A program made the translations under genes and the position numbers. A stretch of 25,844 nucleotides of DNA from SLQH01 sp964612995 (GTDB lineage: Bacteria; Planctomycetota; UBA11346), in contig CAZTGE010000052.1 in NCBI GenBank assembly GCA_964612995.1, forward strand, positions 1 through 25,844, in the 5' to 3' direction. Position 1 is the stretch's first letter, and each line of letters begins with the position of its first letter. Shown here in pieces: positions 8,469 to 24,460 of the stretch. A model generated the notes under the pieces. That model did not search any database, was not told where the DNA came from, and worked only from the letters and a program-made list of their open reading frames with translations.

Positions 8469-9458
8469 TCAGGAAGCGGGTTCAGCCGCGTGGATCGCGT
8501 CGAGGTACTTCTCCGCCTCGAGCGCGGCCATGCAGCCCATCCCCGCTGCGGTCACCGCTTGCTGGTAGACGGTGTCGCGCACATCGCCCGCGGCGAAGAC
8601 GCCGGGCAGGCTGGTGCGACAGCCCTCGACCACCTCAATGAAGCCCTGCTCATCGCAGGCGATGCCGCTGCCGGCGAGGAAACCGGTGTTCGGATCGTGG
8701 CCGATGGCCATGAACACGCCCTTGACCGCCAGCCGTTCGCTCGCGCCCGAGGTGGTGTCGCTGAGCTCGACCGCCTCCATCTTGCCGTCGTCGTCGGTGT
8801 GGTAGGCGGTGAGCACCCGGTTCCACAGGATCTCGATCTTCGGGTCGTTCATCGCCCGCTCACCCATGATCGCGCTGGCGCGCAGCACGTCGCGACGATG
8901 GATCAGGTAGACCTTGCTGGCGTAGCGGGTCATGAACAGCGCCTCTTCGCAGGCGCTGTCGCCGCCACCGACCACGCACACCGGTTGGTCGCGGTACAAG
9001 GGCATGGCGCCGTCGCACACCGCGCAGGCGGTCAGGCCCTGCTTGTTCCCGGAACCATCGAGGAACGCGGCCTCACCCGGAAGGCCGAGATAGCGGGCGC
9101 TCGCGCCGGTGGCGATGATCACCGCACGGAAATCATCCGTCTCCTTCTCGCCGCTGAGCGAGTAGAGGTTGTCCCAGCTGAGCCGGTAGCCGCCGTCGAT
9201 CGCCTCGAGCGCGGTGAGCACGCACCCCTGCTTGACCTCGGCGCCGAACCGCTCGGCCTGAGATTGCATCGCCGCCATCAGCGCCGGGCCCCTGATCCCC
9301 TCGGGGAAGCCCGGGTAGTTCTCTACCTCCGAGGTGGTCATCAGCTGGCCGCCGATCTGCTCGCCGCTGAGCACCACCGGCTTCTCCCGGCCGCGCGCGG
9401 CGTAGATGGCCGCGGTCCACCCGGCCGGGCCGGTTCCTACGATCGCCAGATCACGCAT
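8469..9458 (-). CDS. trxB: Thioredoxin reductase (NADPH)
   Basis: This FAD flavoenzyme passes electrons from NADPH to thioredoxin in the cytoplasm. The product has 329 residues, a normal length. It shows an N-terminal FAD-binding GTGPAG (8-13), the block GGQLMTTSEVENYPGFPEG (36-54), the redox-active pair C145-x-x-C148 (ACAVCDG; many relatives have CATC), an NADPH-binding GGGDSA (164-169) and a C-terminal FAAGDV FAD motif. The ATG at 9458 is chosen because AGGGG lies about 6 nt upstream and the FAD motif must start near residue 5; the open frame upstream encodes unrelated sequence. It lies 105 nt after the DUF89 gene. The exported thioredoxin-like protein three genes upstream is in a different compartment and is unlikely to be a direct substrate. 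Confidence 0.96.
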   Translation of the reverse strand: MRDLAIVGTGPAGWTAAIYAARGREKPVVLSGEQIGGQLMTTSEVENYPGFPEGIRGPALMAAMQSQAERFGAEVKQGCVLTALEAIDGGYRLSWDNLYSLSGEKETDDFRAVIIATGASARYLGLPGEAAFLDGSGNKQGLTACAVCDGAMPLYRDQPVCVVGGGDSACEEALFMTRYASKVYLIHRRDVLRASAIMGERAMNDPKIEILWNRVLTAYHTDDDGKMEAVELSDTTSGASERLAVKGVFMAIGHDPNTGFLAGSGIACDEQGFIEVVEGCRTSLPGVFAAGDVRDTVYQQAVTAAGMGCMAALEAEKYLDAIHAAEPAS

Positions 9459-9563
9459 GCTTGCCCCTTCGCTTCGTCCTGTCCCGCCCGACTCGTGGGC
9501 ATGTGGTTGGTGCCCCCGGCTGCTGACGATCGGGGCGCAGGGCCCGGCCACCGCCGCGGATCC

Positions 9564-10448
9564 TCACGCGCGCCGCTCCATCGCCGAACCGCGCAGTCCG
9601 CCGAAGCGCAATAGCAGCGAGCCGACCGCCTGCCCGCTCAACGCCGCCACCGCCGGGCACTTGACGGTGAGCGCGAAGAAGACCTCGCGCCCACAGCCCT
9701 CCAACGTCTCGTAATTGCCCTGCCCCTTGCTGATGACCACATCGGCCGCGGCGAAGGCCTCGCGCAACTCGCCACTGCAGTCATCGAGCACCGTTCCCGG
9801 CGCATCGTCGCCCGATGCGATGATCGGGATCGCCGGATCGATGCCGCTCGGAGCCAGATCATCGACCGTGGCATCGTTGAGAATCGGACCGCCCCGGACC
9901 ACCAGCGTCACCCGGCCCGCCGGCAGCCGGTCGAGCACCAGACGGTCGAACACCAGCTCGCCGGCATTGTCGGCGATATAGAGGATCCGATCAGCCGTCG
10001 CGAGGCGCTGCTTCAACCGGACGAGCGCCCCTTGGGCGAATGGTGCGTTGGCGGCTGCACGCAAAGCCGCGACGATCGCCGCGGCATCCACATCCGGTCG
10101 CAACCCGGCATCGATGATGTTGCCCGCGGCGGCGATACGCAACGCGGCGGCCAGGGGATCGGGATGGGATGCGACCTCAGCCGCCGCCGTCGGCAGCAGC
10201 TCGAGCGCGGCGGCGGTGGTCGCGACCTTGATCGCGGCGTAGGGATCCCCGCCGCACAGCTGACGCAAGCGGCGCTGGATCGCCGCGGCGATCACCGGCG
10301 GCGGTCGGTCGAAATCCGCGTCCGCCGCGATCCGCAACGCGTCTCGAATCAATCCTTGCTGGGCTTGCGCATCGTCGGCGAACACCCGCTCGGCCACCTC
10401 CACGGCCATGCGCACATGACAGGTGAGACAGGTCAGCGCGGTGTGCAT
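9564..10448 (-). CDS. DUF89 (ARMT1-like) metal-dependent phosphatase family
   Basis: The product has 294 residues. The N-terminal C7-x-x-C10 and the block IADNAGELVFDRL (158-170), whose Asp-Asn pair binds metal in this family, place it in the Cys-containing DUF89 subgroup of archaea and bacteria. Further family-like blocks are VRGGPILNDAT (184-194) and ISKGQGNYETLEG (239-251). DUF89 proteins have been proposed to be damage-control phosphatases that remove harmful phosphorylated metabolites such as sugar phosphates; the substrate here is unknown. The ATG at 10448 has GGAGG about 5 nt upstream and gives the expected CxxC position. Its start lies inside the end of rpiB (16-nt overlap), so the two are very probably co-translated. 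That hints at a shared sugar-phosphate context. Confidence 0.85.
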   Translation of the reverse strand: MHTALTCLTCHVRMAVEVAERVFADDAQAQQGLIRDALRIAADADFDRPPPVIAAAIQRRLRQLCGGDPYAAIKVATTAAALELLPTAAAEVASHPDPLAAALRIAAAGNIIDAGLRPDVDAAAIVAALRAAANAPFAQGALVRLKQRLATADRILYIADNAGELVFDRLVLDRLPAGRVTLVVRGGPILNDATVDDLAPSGIDPAIPIIASGDDAPGTVLDDCSGELREAFAAADVVISKGQGNYETLEGCGREVFFALTVKCPAVAALSGQAVGSLLLRFGGLRGSAMERRA

Positions 10449-10885
10449 CTGCCCTCCACCGCGTCTATCTTGGCGATCCGCCGCTGATGGCGCCCGTTGG
10501 TGAAGCCGGCCGTCAGCCACACGCGCACGATGTCCAGCGCCATCATCACGCTGACCTGGCGCGCTCCGAGGGCGAGGCAGTTGGCGTCGTTGTGCTCGCG
10601 CGAGAGCCGCGCGGTGTCCAGATTCCAACACAGGGCGCAACGCACGCCGCGGAAGCGGTTGGCTGCGATCGCCTCGCCGTTGCCCGAACCACCGAGGACG
10701 ATGGCGCGATCGCAGGCGCCGGTCGCGACCAGCCGCGCCGCCGGCATGACGAAATCCGGGTAATCGCAGTTCTCCGGTCCGAAACAACCGCAATCCTCGA
10801 CCTCGTGGCCCTCTTCGAGCAGGAAGGCCCTGATCCGTTCCTTGAGCTCGTATCCGGCGTGGTCGGTGCCCAACGCGACGCGCAT
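10433..10885 (-). CDS. rpiB: Ribose-5-phosphate isomerase B (RpiB/LacAB family)
   Basis: It interconverts ribose 5-phosphate and ribulose 5-phosphate in the pentose phosphate pathway. The product has 150 residues, typical of the family. Visible motifs are DHAGYELK (8-15), CDYPDF (40-45), LGGSGNGEAIAANR (64-77), LSREHNDANCLALGAR (93-108) and the late GRHQRRI. The E. coli catalytic Cys66 position is Gly here. Instead the sequence carries Glu71 in SGNGE, as in Mycobacterium tuberculosis RpiB, where this Glu acts as the base. Some relatives of this type also use other sugar phosphates such as allose 6-phosphate. The ATG at 10885 has a strong GAGGAGG upstream. The end overlaps the DUF89 gene by 16 nt. 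Confidence 0.93.
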   Translation of the reverse strand: MRVALGTDHAGYELKERIRAFLLEEGHEVEDCGCFGPENCDYPDFVMPAARLVATGACDRAIVLGGSGNGEAIAANRFRGVRCALCWNLDTARLSREHNDANCLALGARQVSVMMALDIVRVWLTAGFTNGRHQRRIAKIDAVEGRCTPR

Positions 10886-10950
10886 CCGCCCCTCCTCGGC
10901 GGGACCCTACCACCGGCCGGGGGGTTGCCAATAGGGCAGGAAATCGCCTC

Positions 10951-10970
10951 GGCGCCTGGAGGGCGGCGCC
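10951..10970 (-). terminator. Short GC hairpin between trx-like gene and rpiB
   Basis: A 6-bp GGCGCC stem with an 8-nt loop lies 18 nt after the stop of the exported thioredoxin-like gene, in a 102-nt spacer. It lacks a T-run. rpiB has its own strong ribosome site downstream, so read-through is possible. Confidence 0.25.
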
Positions 10971-10987
10971 GGCCACGCGGTACTGCG

Positions 10988-12028
10988 CTACGGGGCATCC
11001 TCCTTTGCCGACCCGGCATCGGAGCCGTCAGCAGGCGCTTCCGGCTGCGATCCGTCACCGCCGCCGGATTGCTCGAGCCGCTCCTCGAGCCGGGGAATCA
11101 GCTGCGCCAGCTGTTGCCCGGTCTGGCTGTCGGGCTCGAGATCGCGCGCCTGCTTGAGGAGATCGATCGCCTGCTGCTGCTGACCCTGCGAATACTGCAC
11201 CTGCGCCCGCGTGCTGAGCACCAGCTGCTGCGCCTGCGGCACGTCGGCATACTGCTCCATCATCGCCGCCCAGTCGGGGACCTGTTGCCCCTGGCTCTGC
11301 TGATAGGCCTGCATCGCGGCGGTGAGCTGCTGGTGCGCCGCCTCGACCAGCTCGCGCTGCTCGTACTTGCGCTTGAGCCCGGCCTCGTTGTTCGCATCGG
11401 CGACGATGATCTCCTCCATGACATCTTCGTAGAAGTTCAGGGGGACCCCGCTCTGAGCCAACGATTGTAGCACCGCGTCGAGCGCGCGGGCCTTCTCCAC
11501 GTCGCTCAGGGCGCGCGCCGCCTCCAGGGCCTCGTCGCGCTCGACACGCTCCTGCTGCAATTCATCCAGATGCGCGATGTAGGCCTCGGCTCCACCCTCC
11601 TGGTAACCGGTCCGGGCGTAGGGGCGACCCTGCGCGTCTGCGAGATAGATGGTGGGGAAGCCCTCGACGCCGTAGCGCTCCTGCAGCTTCTGATTGCGCG
11701 CCTTGATCTCCTGGCTCTGTTCCTTCTCCTGCGGAAAATCGATCTCCACCGGAACGAAGTCCTCGACCACGGCCTCACGGAAAGCGGTGGTGGAGAATAT
11801 CTCCTCGTCGAGCTTGATGCACCATCCGCACCAATCCGAGCCGGTGAAATCGAGCAACAGGTCCTTGTTCTCGGCCGCGGCCTGCTGTTTCGCCGCCGCC
11901 AGGTCGGTGGTCCAGATGTCCTCCGGGGCCTCACTGCTGCATGCCCCCTGGGCCAGGGCCAGCATCAGGATCATCGCTGTATACATTGTGTTGTGGGCTT
12001 GCATGGTCATTCGCCTTTCCCAGCGCAT
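10988..12028 (-). CDS. Exported thioredoxin-fold protein, probable lipoprotein
   Basis: 346 residues from the ATG at 12028. A basic start (MRWERR) and hydrophobic core (MILMLALAQGAC) form a signal peptide; Cys30 could be lipidated, although the residues before it (AQGA) are an imperfect lipobox. A thioredoxin domain follows, with FTGSDWCGWC (about 61-70, redox pair C67/C70) and the cis-proline region GVEGFPTIY (about 120-128). The C-terminal half is Gln- and Glu-rich and helical (about 155-320), possibly TPR-like, and it ends in an acidic Gly/Ser/Pro tail. The alternative ATG at 12010 has a better ribosome site (AAAGG) but loses the basic residues; GTG at 12037 is also possible. Disulfide handling or oxidative-stress protection outside the cytoplasm is inferred. 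Similar proteins are common in PVC bacteria. It is probably a separate unit from rpsG, which ends in a strong hairpin. Confidence 0.82.
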   Translation of the reverse strand: MRWERRMTMQAHNTMYTAMILMLALAQGACSSEAPEDIWTTDLAAAKQQAAAENKDLLLDFTGSDWCGWCIKLDEEIFSTTAFREAVVEDFVPVEIDFPQEKEQSQEIKARNQKLQERYGVEGFPTIYLADAQGRPYARTGYQEGGAEAYIAHLDELQQERVERDEALEAARALSDVEKARALDAVLQSLAQSGVPLNFYEDVMEEIIVADANNEAGLKRKYEQRELVEAAHQQLTAAMQAYQQSQGQQVPDWAAMMEQYADVPQAQQLVLSTRAQVQYSQGQQQQAIDLLKQARDLEPDSQTGQQLAQLIPRLEERLEQSGGGDGSQPEAPADGSDAGSAKEDAP

Positions 12029-12196
12029 GAATTGCACGGCGTCCGGAATGGACCCGCTTGTGCTGTTACGCCCCAGCCGTCACGCGGTTTGACCCCGCCG
12101 CGCGCCCCGCGCGCCGCGGGCTGCAGGCGTAAACGCCATCGTGCAGAAGCACAGCTGCCCGTACACTGCTGTTTCGTGCCGCCTGCGGGCAGAACG

Positions 12197-12230
12197 CGTT
12201 CGACCCCGAGCGTGAGCCCGGGGTCGAACG
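12197..12230 (-). terminator. Strong hairpin ending the ribosomal/RNA polymerase operon
   Basis: A perfect 12-bp inverted repeat (12197-12208 with 12219-12230) has a 10-nt centre that can add two more pairs beyond a mismatch. It starts 24 nt beyond the rpsG stop. No T-run follows, which is common in GC-rich genomes. It separates rpsG from the thioredoxin-like gene, whose promoter should lie between 12029 and 12196; that spacer also holds a GC-only stem near 12098-12119. I could not pin down -35 and -10 boxes. Confidence 0.6.
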
Positions 12231-12254
12231 GATGGAGAGCGGCAACGATCGGCT

Positions 12255-12887
<633 letters not shown>

Positions 12888-13002
12888 GTTTCTCGTCCTC
12901 GTTTAATACGACTCCGGACCGGTTGCTTCCTGGTGACGGGACCAGTACTCCGCCGCGGAGAAGGGTGAATGCGACGCGCCGGCGCTGCCGACGCGCTCGG
13001 GT

Positions 13003-13363
13003 CTACTTCTTGGGCTTCTTGGCGCCGTAGAGCGAACGGCCCTGCGCCCGGCCTTCGACGCCGGCACAGTCCATCTTGCCGCGTACGATGTGGTAGCGCA
13101 CACCGGGGATATCGCGCACCCGGCCACCACGCACCAGCACGAGGCTGTGTTCCTGCAGGTTGTGCTTCTCTCCGCCGATGTAGGCGGTGACCTCCTTGCC
13201 GTTGGACAGCCGGACACGCGCGATCTTGCGCAGCGCCGAGTTCGGCTTCTTGGGCGTGGTGGTCTTGACCTGCATGCACACGCCGCGGCGGAACGGATTG
13301 CTGTCCAAGGCCGGGGCATCACTCTTCTGGCGCTTGGACTTGCGTCCGTGCCGGATCAGCTGG

Positions 13364-13377
<14 letters not shown>
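13003..13377 (-). CDS. rpsL: 30S ribosomal protein S12
   Basis: S12 lies at the decoding centre. The product has 124 residues with the standard blocks TTTPKKPNSALRK (39-51), GGEKHNLQEHS (68-78) and RGGRVRDIPGVRYH (83-96). Lys43 is kept. Position 88, Lys in E. coli and M. tuberculosis, is Arg (codon CGC), a change that gives streptomycin resistance when it arises by mutation. Asp89, the RimO methylthiolation site, is present. The start is a GTG at 13377 with a very strong GAGGAGGT upstream, and it lies inside the rpoC 3' end (14-nt overlap in another frame). That points to coupling with rpoC. Confidence 0.97.
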
Positions 13378-17494
<4,117 letters not shown>

Positions 17495-17545
17495 GCGTGT
17501 GTATTCCCGTAACAGGGGGGAAGGAGGGCCCGACGACTGCGGGCT

Positions 17546-21385
<3,840 letters not shown>

Positions 21386-21533
21386 GGGCCCTCCTGCTGT
21401 TATCGATCCACCCTGCCGCAGGTGCGCCCGCCGGGGCCACCATTTTGATCACGGAACTGGGATGTGGGGGAAGACGCGCGCACGCCTGGGATCTGATGGG
21501 CCCGGAAGCCTATCGTTCAGGCATGCGCATGCA

Positions 21534-21566
21534 AGGGTCCCGGCGGAACATGCCCGCCGGGACCCT
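21534..21566 (-). terminator. Hairpin in rplL-rpoB spacer, possible attenuator
   Basis: A perfect 13-bp stem (21534-21546 with 21554-21566) with a 7-nt loop lies 62 nt after the rplL stop and 148 nt before rpoB. Only TT follows on the minus strand. E. coli has a partial attenuator and an RNase III site in the same spacer, lowering rpoBC relative to rplJL. A similar role fits the position but is inferred. A 12-bp palindrome GCATGCGCATGC (21521-21532) follows immediately. Confidence 0.5.
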
Positions 21567-21628
21567 CAGACCTGTACAAGCCTGCGCCGCGCCGTCCGGT
21601 ACGCCCGTCCGACGCTCTGCCAGGCGGC

Positions 21629-22039
21629 TCAGGCGCCCTTGACCTCGAGTTCGGCGCCGATCTCGTCGAACTTGGCTTTGAGCTCATCGACCTCCTCCTT
21701 GGAGGCGCCTTCCTTGATCACCTGGGGCAGACCTTCGACGAACTTCTTCGCGTCGGCCAGGCCCTGGCCGGTGATCGCGCGGACCACCTTGATGCACTGG
21801 ATCTTGTTGCCGCCGTCGCCCTTGAGCGTGACGTTGAATTCCGTCGGCTCTTCCTCGGCCGCGGCTTCGCCCCCGGCACCGCCGGGAGCCATGACCACGC
21901 CGCCACCGCCTTGGAGGTCGGCGTCGGAGAGACCCAGCTTGTCCTTGAGGGCATCGACCAGCTCGACGAGCTCGACGACGGTGAGACCTTCGATGGCCTC
22001 GACGATTCCGGAGAGCTTCTCGCTCACTTGTTCGCTCAT
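21629..22039 (-). CDS. rplL: 50S ribosomal protein L7/L12
   Basis: This is the stalk protein that recruits translation GTPases. 136 residues: an N-terminal dimerisation part (LTVVELVELVDALKDKLG, 19-36), an unusually Gly-rich hinge (GGGG and GGAGG, about 44-60) and the C-terminal domain EFNVTLK through KFVEGLPQVIKEGASK, ending GAELEVKGA. It is slightly longer than E. coli (121), mostly because of the hinge. The ATG at 22039 has AGGAG 7 nt upstream. The 92-nt spacer before it holds a small GTCAG/CTGAC hairpin (22051-22063) and five ATG triplets (22069-22083). Confidence 0.96.
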   Translation of the reverse strand: MSEQVSEKLSGIVEAIEGLTVVELVELVDALKDKLGLSDADLQGGGGVVMAPGGAGGEAAAEEEPTEFNVTLKGDGGNKIQCIKVVRAITGQGLADAKKFVEGLPQVIKEGASKEEVDELKAKFDEIGAELEVKGA

Positions 22040-22131
22040 GATGTACTCCTGTCAGTTCCTGACTCGAAATGATGATGATGATGACGACCGCGCTACGCGG
22101 GCCGACGACCGAGGGCGCGACTCCGCGGCCG

Positions 22132-22638
22132 CTACTCCTCCAGCTTCTCCTTGCGGGCCATGACCGCGCGCCCGAGGCGGCGGTATGGGGCCTTGAGGAG
22201 CTTGGCCAGCTTGACGACCGGACCCCGCACGGCGCGCGCGACCATCGCCCGGGCCTCGTGCTTCGACGGCAGATCGGCGAGCTTGAGCGCACTGGCGGCA
22301 TCGAGCGGCGTCCCCTCGGAGACACCACCGCGCACCACCACCCGCTCGGCCTCGGCCAGATCACGGATGATCTTGGCCGCGGCAGCGATGTCCTCGCCAC
22401 CGATCAGGCCCAGTGCACCCTTGCCTGCGAGCACACCCGCCGTCGGCTCGTCGAGAGCCTGGCGCACCAGCCGCGCCTTGGCGACCTTCATATGCGCGCC
22501 GATGTCGTAGAGCTGCCGGCGCAGGGCGAGGCTCTCCTTGGCCTTGAGCCGGGCCGGATCGACGAACATCAGCGACGCGTTGCGTCCGACGAAGTCCCTG
22601 ATCTCGGCGAGGGCCAATTCATTGATCATACTCGGCAT
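22132..22638 (-). CDS. rplJ: 50S ribosomal protein L10
   Basis: L10 anchors L7/L12 dimers to the ribosome and in many bacteria represses its own mRNA. 168 residues, with AEIRDFVGRNASLMFVDPARL (near 11-31, broken here only for context), KVAKARLVRQAL (51-62), GLIGGEDIAAAAKII (77-91) and the C-terminal helix that binds L12. The ATG at 22638 has a GAGGGGGG ribosome site; ATG at 22629 would remove three residues. Only 13 nt separate it from rplA, so the separate L10 leader known in E. coli is absent or lies within rplA. Confidence 0.93.
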   Translation of the reverse strand: MPSMINELALAEIRDFVGRNASLMFVDPARLKAKESLALRRQLYDIGAHMKVAKARLVRQALDEPTAGVLAGKGALGLIGGEDIAAAAKIIRDLAEAERVVVRGGVSEGTPLDAASALKLADLPSKHEARAMVARAVRGPVVKLAKLLKAPYRRLGRAVMARKEKLEE

Positions 22639-22651
22639 GTCGACACCCCCC

Positions 22652-23332
22652 TCAGACCGCGACCCGGATACCCGGACCCATGGTGGACGACAGGCAGACG
22701 CTCAGCACGAACTCGCCGCGCACAGATGCCGGTCGGCTGTCGCGCAGATGCCGCAACATCGCGGTGACGTTTGCGGCGACCTGCCCGGTTTCGAATTCGA
22801 CCGTCCCGACCGGCACGTGGACGTTGCCCGCGCTATCCGCGCGGTACTCGACGCGCCCGGCCTTGAACTCGCTCACGGCAGTGACGACATCGTCGGTCAC
22901 CGTGCCCGCCTTGGGCGTGGGCATCAGGCCACGCGGACCGAGCACCCGGCCGAGACGACCGACGTGGCGCATCATCCGCGGGGCGGCGATGGCGACGTCG
23001 AAGTCCATGAAGCCCTCCTGGACCTCCTTGACCAGATCCTCGCCACCGGCCTTCTCCGCGCCGACCTCGAGGCTGGCCGCGGCCTTGTCGGGATCGTCGG
23101 TGAAGACGATGACCCGCACCTGCTTGCCGGTGCCGTGCGGCAGCGGGAAGCTGCCACGCAGCGCCTGGTCGGCCTTGCGGGGGTCGAGATTGAGCCGGAT
23201 CGCGAGATCCACGCTCTCGGTGAAACGGGCGGAGGCGAGCTGTTTGACCAGACCGACCGCCTCCTCGACCGGCTTCGGATCGGCATCGACCCCGCCGACG
23301 GCCTGGCGATACCGCTTACTGCGCTTGCGCAT
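22652..23332 (-). CDS. rplA: 50S ribosomal protein L1
   Basis: L1 forms the mobile stalk near the E site and can repress the rplKA message. 226 residues, near the usual 230. It shows the start MRKRSKRYRQA, the ESVDLAIRLNLDPRKADQ block (39-56), the GRVLGPRGLMPTPKAGTVT block (about 128-146) and FKAGRVEYRADSAGNVHVP further on. The ATG at 23332 is chosen because GAGAGGA lies about 6 nt upstream and it gives the standard basic N-terminus; an upstream in-frame start at 23389 lacks support. It lies 74 nt after rplK. Confidence 0.96.
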   Translation of the reverse strand: MRKRSKRYRQAVGGVDADPKPVEEAVGLVKQLASARFTESVDLAIRLNLDPRKADQALRGSFPLPHGTGKQVRVIVFTDDPDKAAASLEVGAEKAGGEDLVKEVQEGFMDFDVAIAAPRMMRHVGRLGRVLGPRGLMPTPKAGTVTDDVVTAVSEFKAGRVEYRADSAGNVHVPVGTVEFETGQVAANVTAMLRHLRDSRPASVRGEFVLSVCLSSTMGPGIRVAV

Positions 23333-23406
23333 GGTTTTCCTCTCCGTGGTCAGCGACACCTGGCGTCGGAGCGACGGGGCATCTCCCACTCGTGAGTCCT
23401 GGGTTG

Positions 23407-23844
23407 CTACTCTTCGGTTACGACCACCGCCATCGACCGCGCGGTACCCGCGACGATCTTCATGGCGGCCTCGATCGAATGCGCGGTGAGCTCGGCCTGC
23501 TTGCGTTCGGCGATCTCGCGCACCTGCTGCTGGGTGATGGTCGCGTGTTTGCTGAGCGGACCGGGCGTGGCACTGCCCTTGTCGACACCGGCGGCCTTCT
23601 TGACCAGATCGGCGACCGGCGGCTCCTTGGTGATGAAGTCGAAGCTCTTGTCCTTGTAGACGTTGATCTCGACCGGGACCACCTCGCCGCGCCGCTGCGC
23701 GGTGGCATCGTTGAACCGCTTGACGAATTCGCCGATGTTCACGCCGCGGGCGCCGAGCGCCGGACCGACCGGCGGGGCCGGGGTCGCGCTACCGCCGGGG
23801 ATCTGCAGCTTGATCTGCCCGACAATTTCCTTCTTCTTGGCCAT
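23407..23844 (-). CDS. rplK: 50S ribosomal protein L11
   Basis: L11 forms the GTPase-associated centre with 23S rRNA and the L10 stalk, and it is needed for RelA sensing. 145 residues, matching the family. The N-terminal APPVGPALGARGVNIGEFVK (23-42) holds the proline pair where thiostrepton-resistance changes occur; both prolines are present. The C-terminal RNA-binding domain includes SFDFITKEPPVADLVKKAAG. The ATG at 23844 has GGAGGT upstream. It is 67 nt after nusG; a 7-bp CCCAGGT/ACCTGGG pairing (23871-23910) spans this gap and may be an L1-type control site, which I cannot confirm. Confidence 0.97.
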   Translation of the reverse strand: MAKKKEIVGQIKLQIPGGSATPAPPVGPALGARGVNIGEFVKRFNDATAQRRGEVVPVEINVYKDKSFDFITKEPPVADLVKKAAGVDKGSATPGPLSKHATITQQQVREIAERKQAELTAHSIEAAMKIVAGTARSMAVVVTEE

Positions 23845-23911
23845 TATCCTACCTCCGCGGGGTGATCGGGCCCAGGTGGTGGCCCTCCCCCGTGTTGTCG
23901 CCGACCTGGGG

Positions 23912-24460
23912 TCAGCTGAGTTCCTCCACCTGCCAGACCTCTAGCTCGATGGGCGTCTGACGCCCGAAAACGGTAATCAGGACCCGCAACGAGCCCTTGG
24001 TCGGGTTGATCTCGTCGACCACCCCGTCCATGCCGGCGAAGGTGCCTTCGCGCACGCGGACCTTGTCGCCGACCTCGTAGGGGATCTGGACGATGGCCGC
24101 GCGCTGCTCGTCCGGCGTCGCCGCGGTGCTGATCTTGATGATCCGCTCGGCCTCTTCGGGCGTGAGCCGATCAGGCAGTGCCGGATCAGCCCCGAGGAAG
24201 CCGGTCACCCCGTCGACCGCCCGGATGGTTTCGAGCACCTGCTGGGTCGGATCCATCTTCACGTAGATATAGCCGGGGTAGAGCTTGTGCTTGCTGGTCA
24301 CGCGCTTGCCGCGCTTGACCTCGGTCACGTGCTCGACCGGGATCAGCAGCTCTTCGACCTGATCGCCGAGGCCGGCCGACTTGATGCGATACTCGATCAC
24401 CTCTCGGCACTTGTCCTCGCGGCCGGAAACGGCCTTGATCACGAACCAGTGCTTGGGCAT
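23912..24460 (-). CDS. nusG: Transcription elongation/antitermination factor NusG
   Basis: NusG binds the RNA polymerase clamp and links it to ribosomes or Rho. 182 residues, equal to E. coli within a residue or two. The NGN domain (about 1-110) has HWFVIKAVSGREDKC and the conserved KLYPGYIYVKM (59-69). The KOW domain (about 128-180) has YEVGDKVRVREGTFAGMDG and ends in WQVEELS. Its ATG shares one base with the secE stop (TGATG), indicating coupled translation. Confidence 0.97.
   Translation of the reverse strand: MPKHWFVIKAVSGREDKCREVIEYRIKSAGLGDQVEELLIPVEHVTEVKRGKRVTSKHKLYPGYIYVKMDPTQQVLETIRAVDGVTGFLGADPALPDRLTPEEAERIIKISTAATPDEQRAAIVQIPYEVGDKVRVREGTFAGMDGVVDEINPTKGSLRVLITVFGRQTPIELEVWQVEELS

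Noticed and set aside
12904..12914. TAATACGACTC on the plus strand resembles the first part of the T7 phage promoter
   Set aside because: Only the first 11 bases match; the CACTATAGGG part is missing and no phage gene is nearby. It is most likely chance.
21521..21532. GCATGCGCATGC palindrome as a repressor operator
   Set aside because: It is self-complementary, but no promoter or matching regulator is visible and it adjoins a larger hairpin. I keep it only as a note.
22069..22083. Five ATG triplets in the rplJ-rplL spacer
   Set aside because: A short microsatellite; on the coding strand it reads CAT repeats with no ribosome site or conserved structure that I can support.
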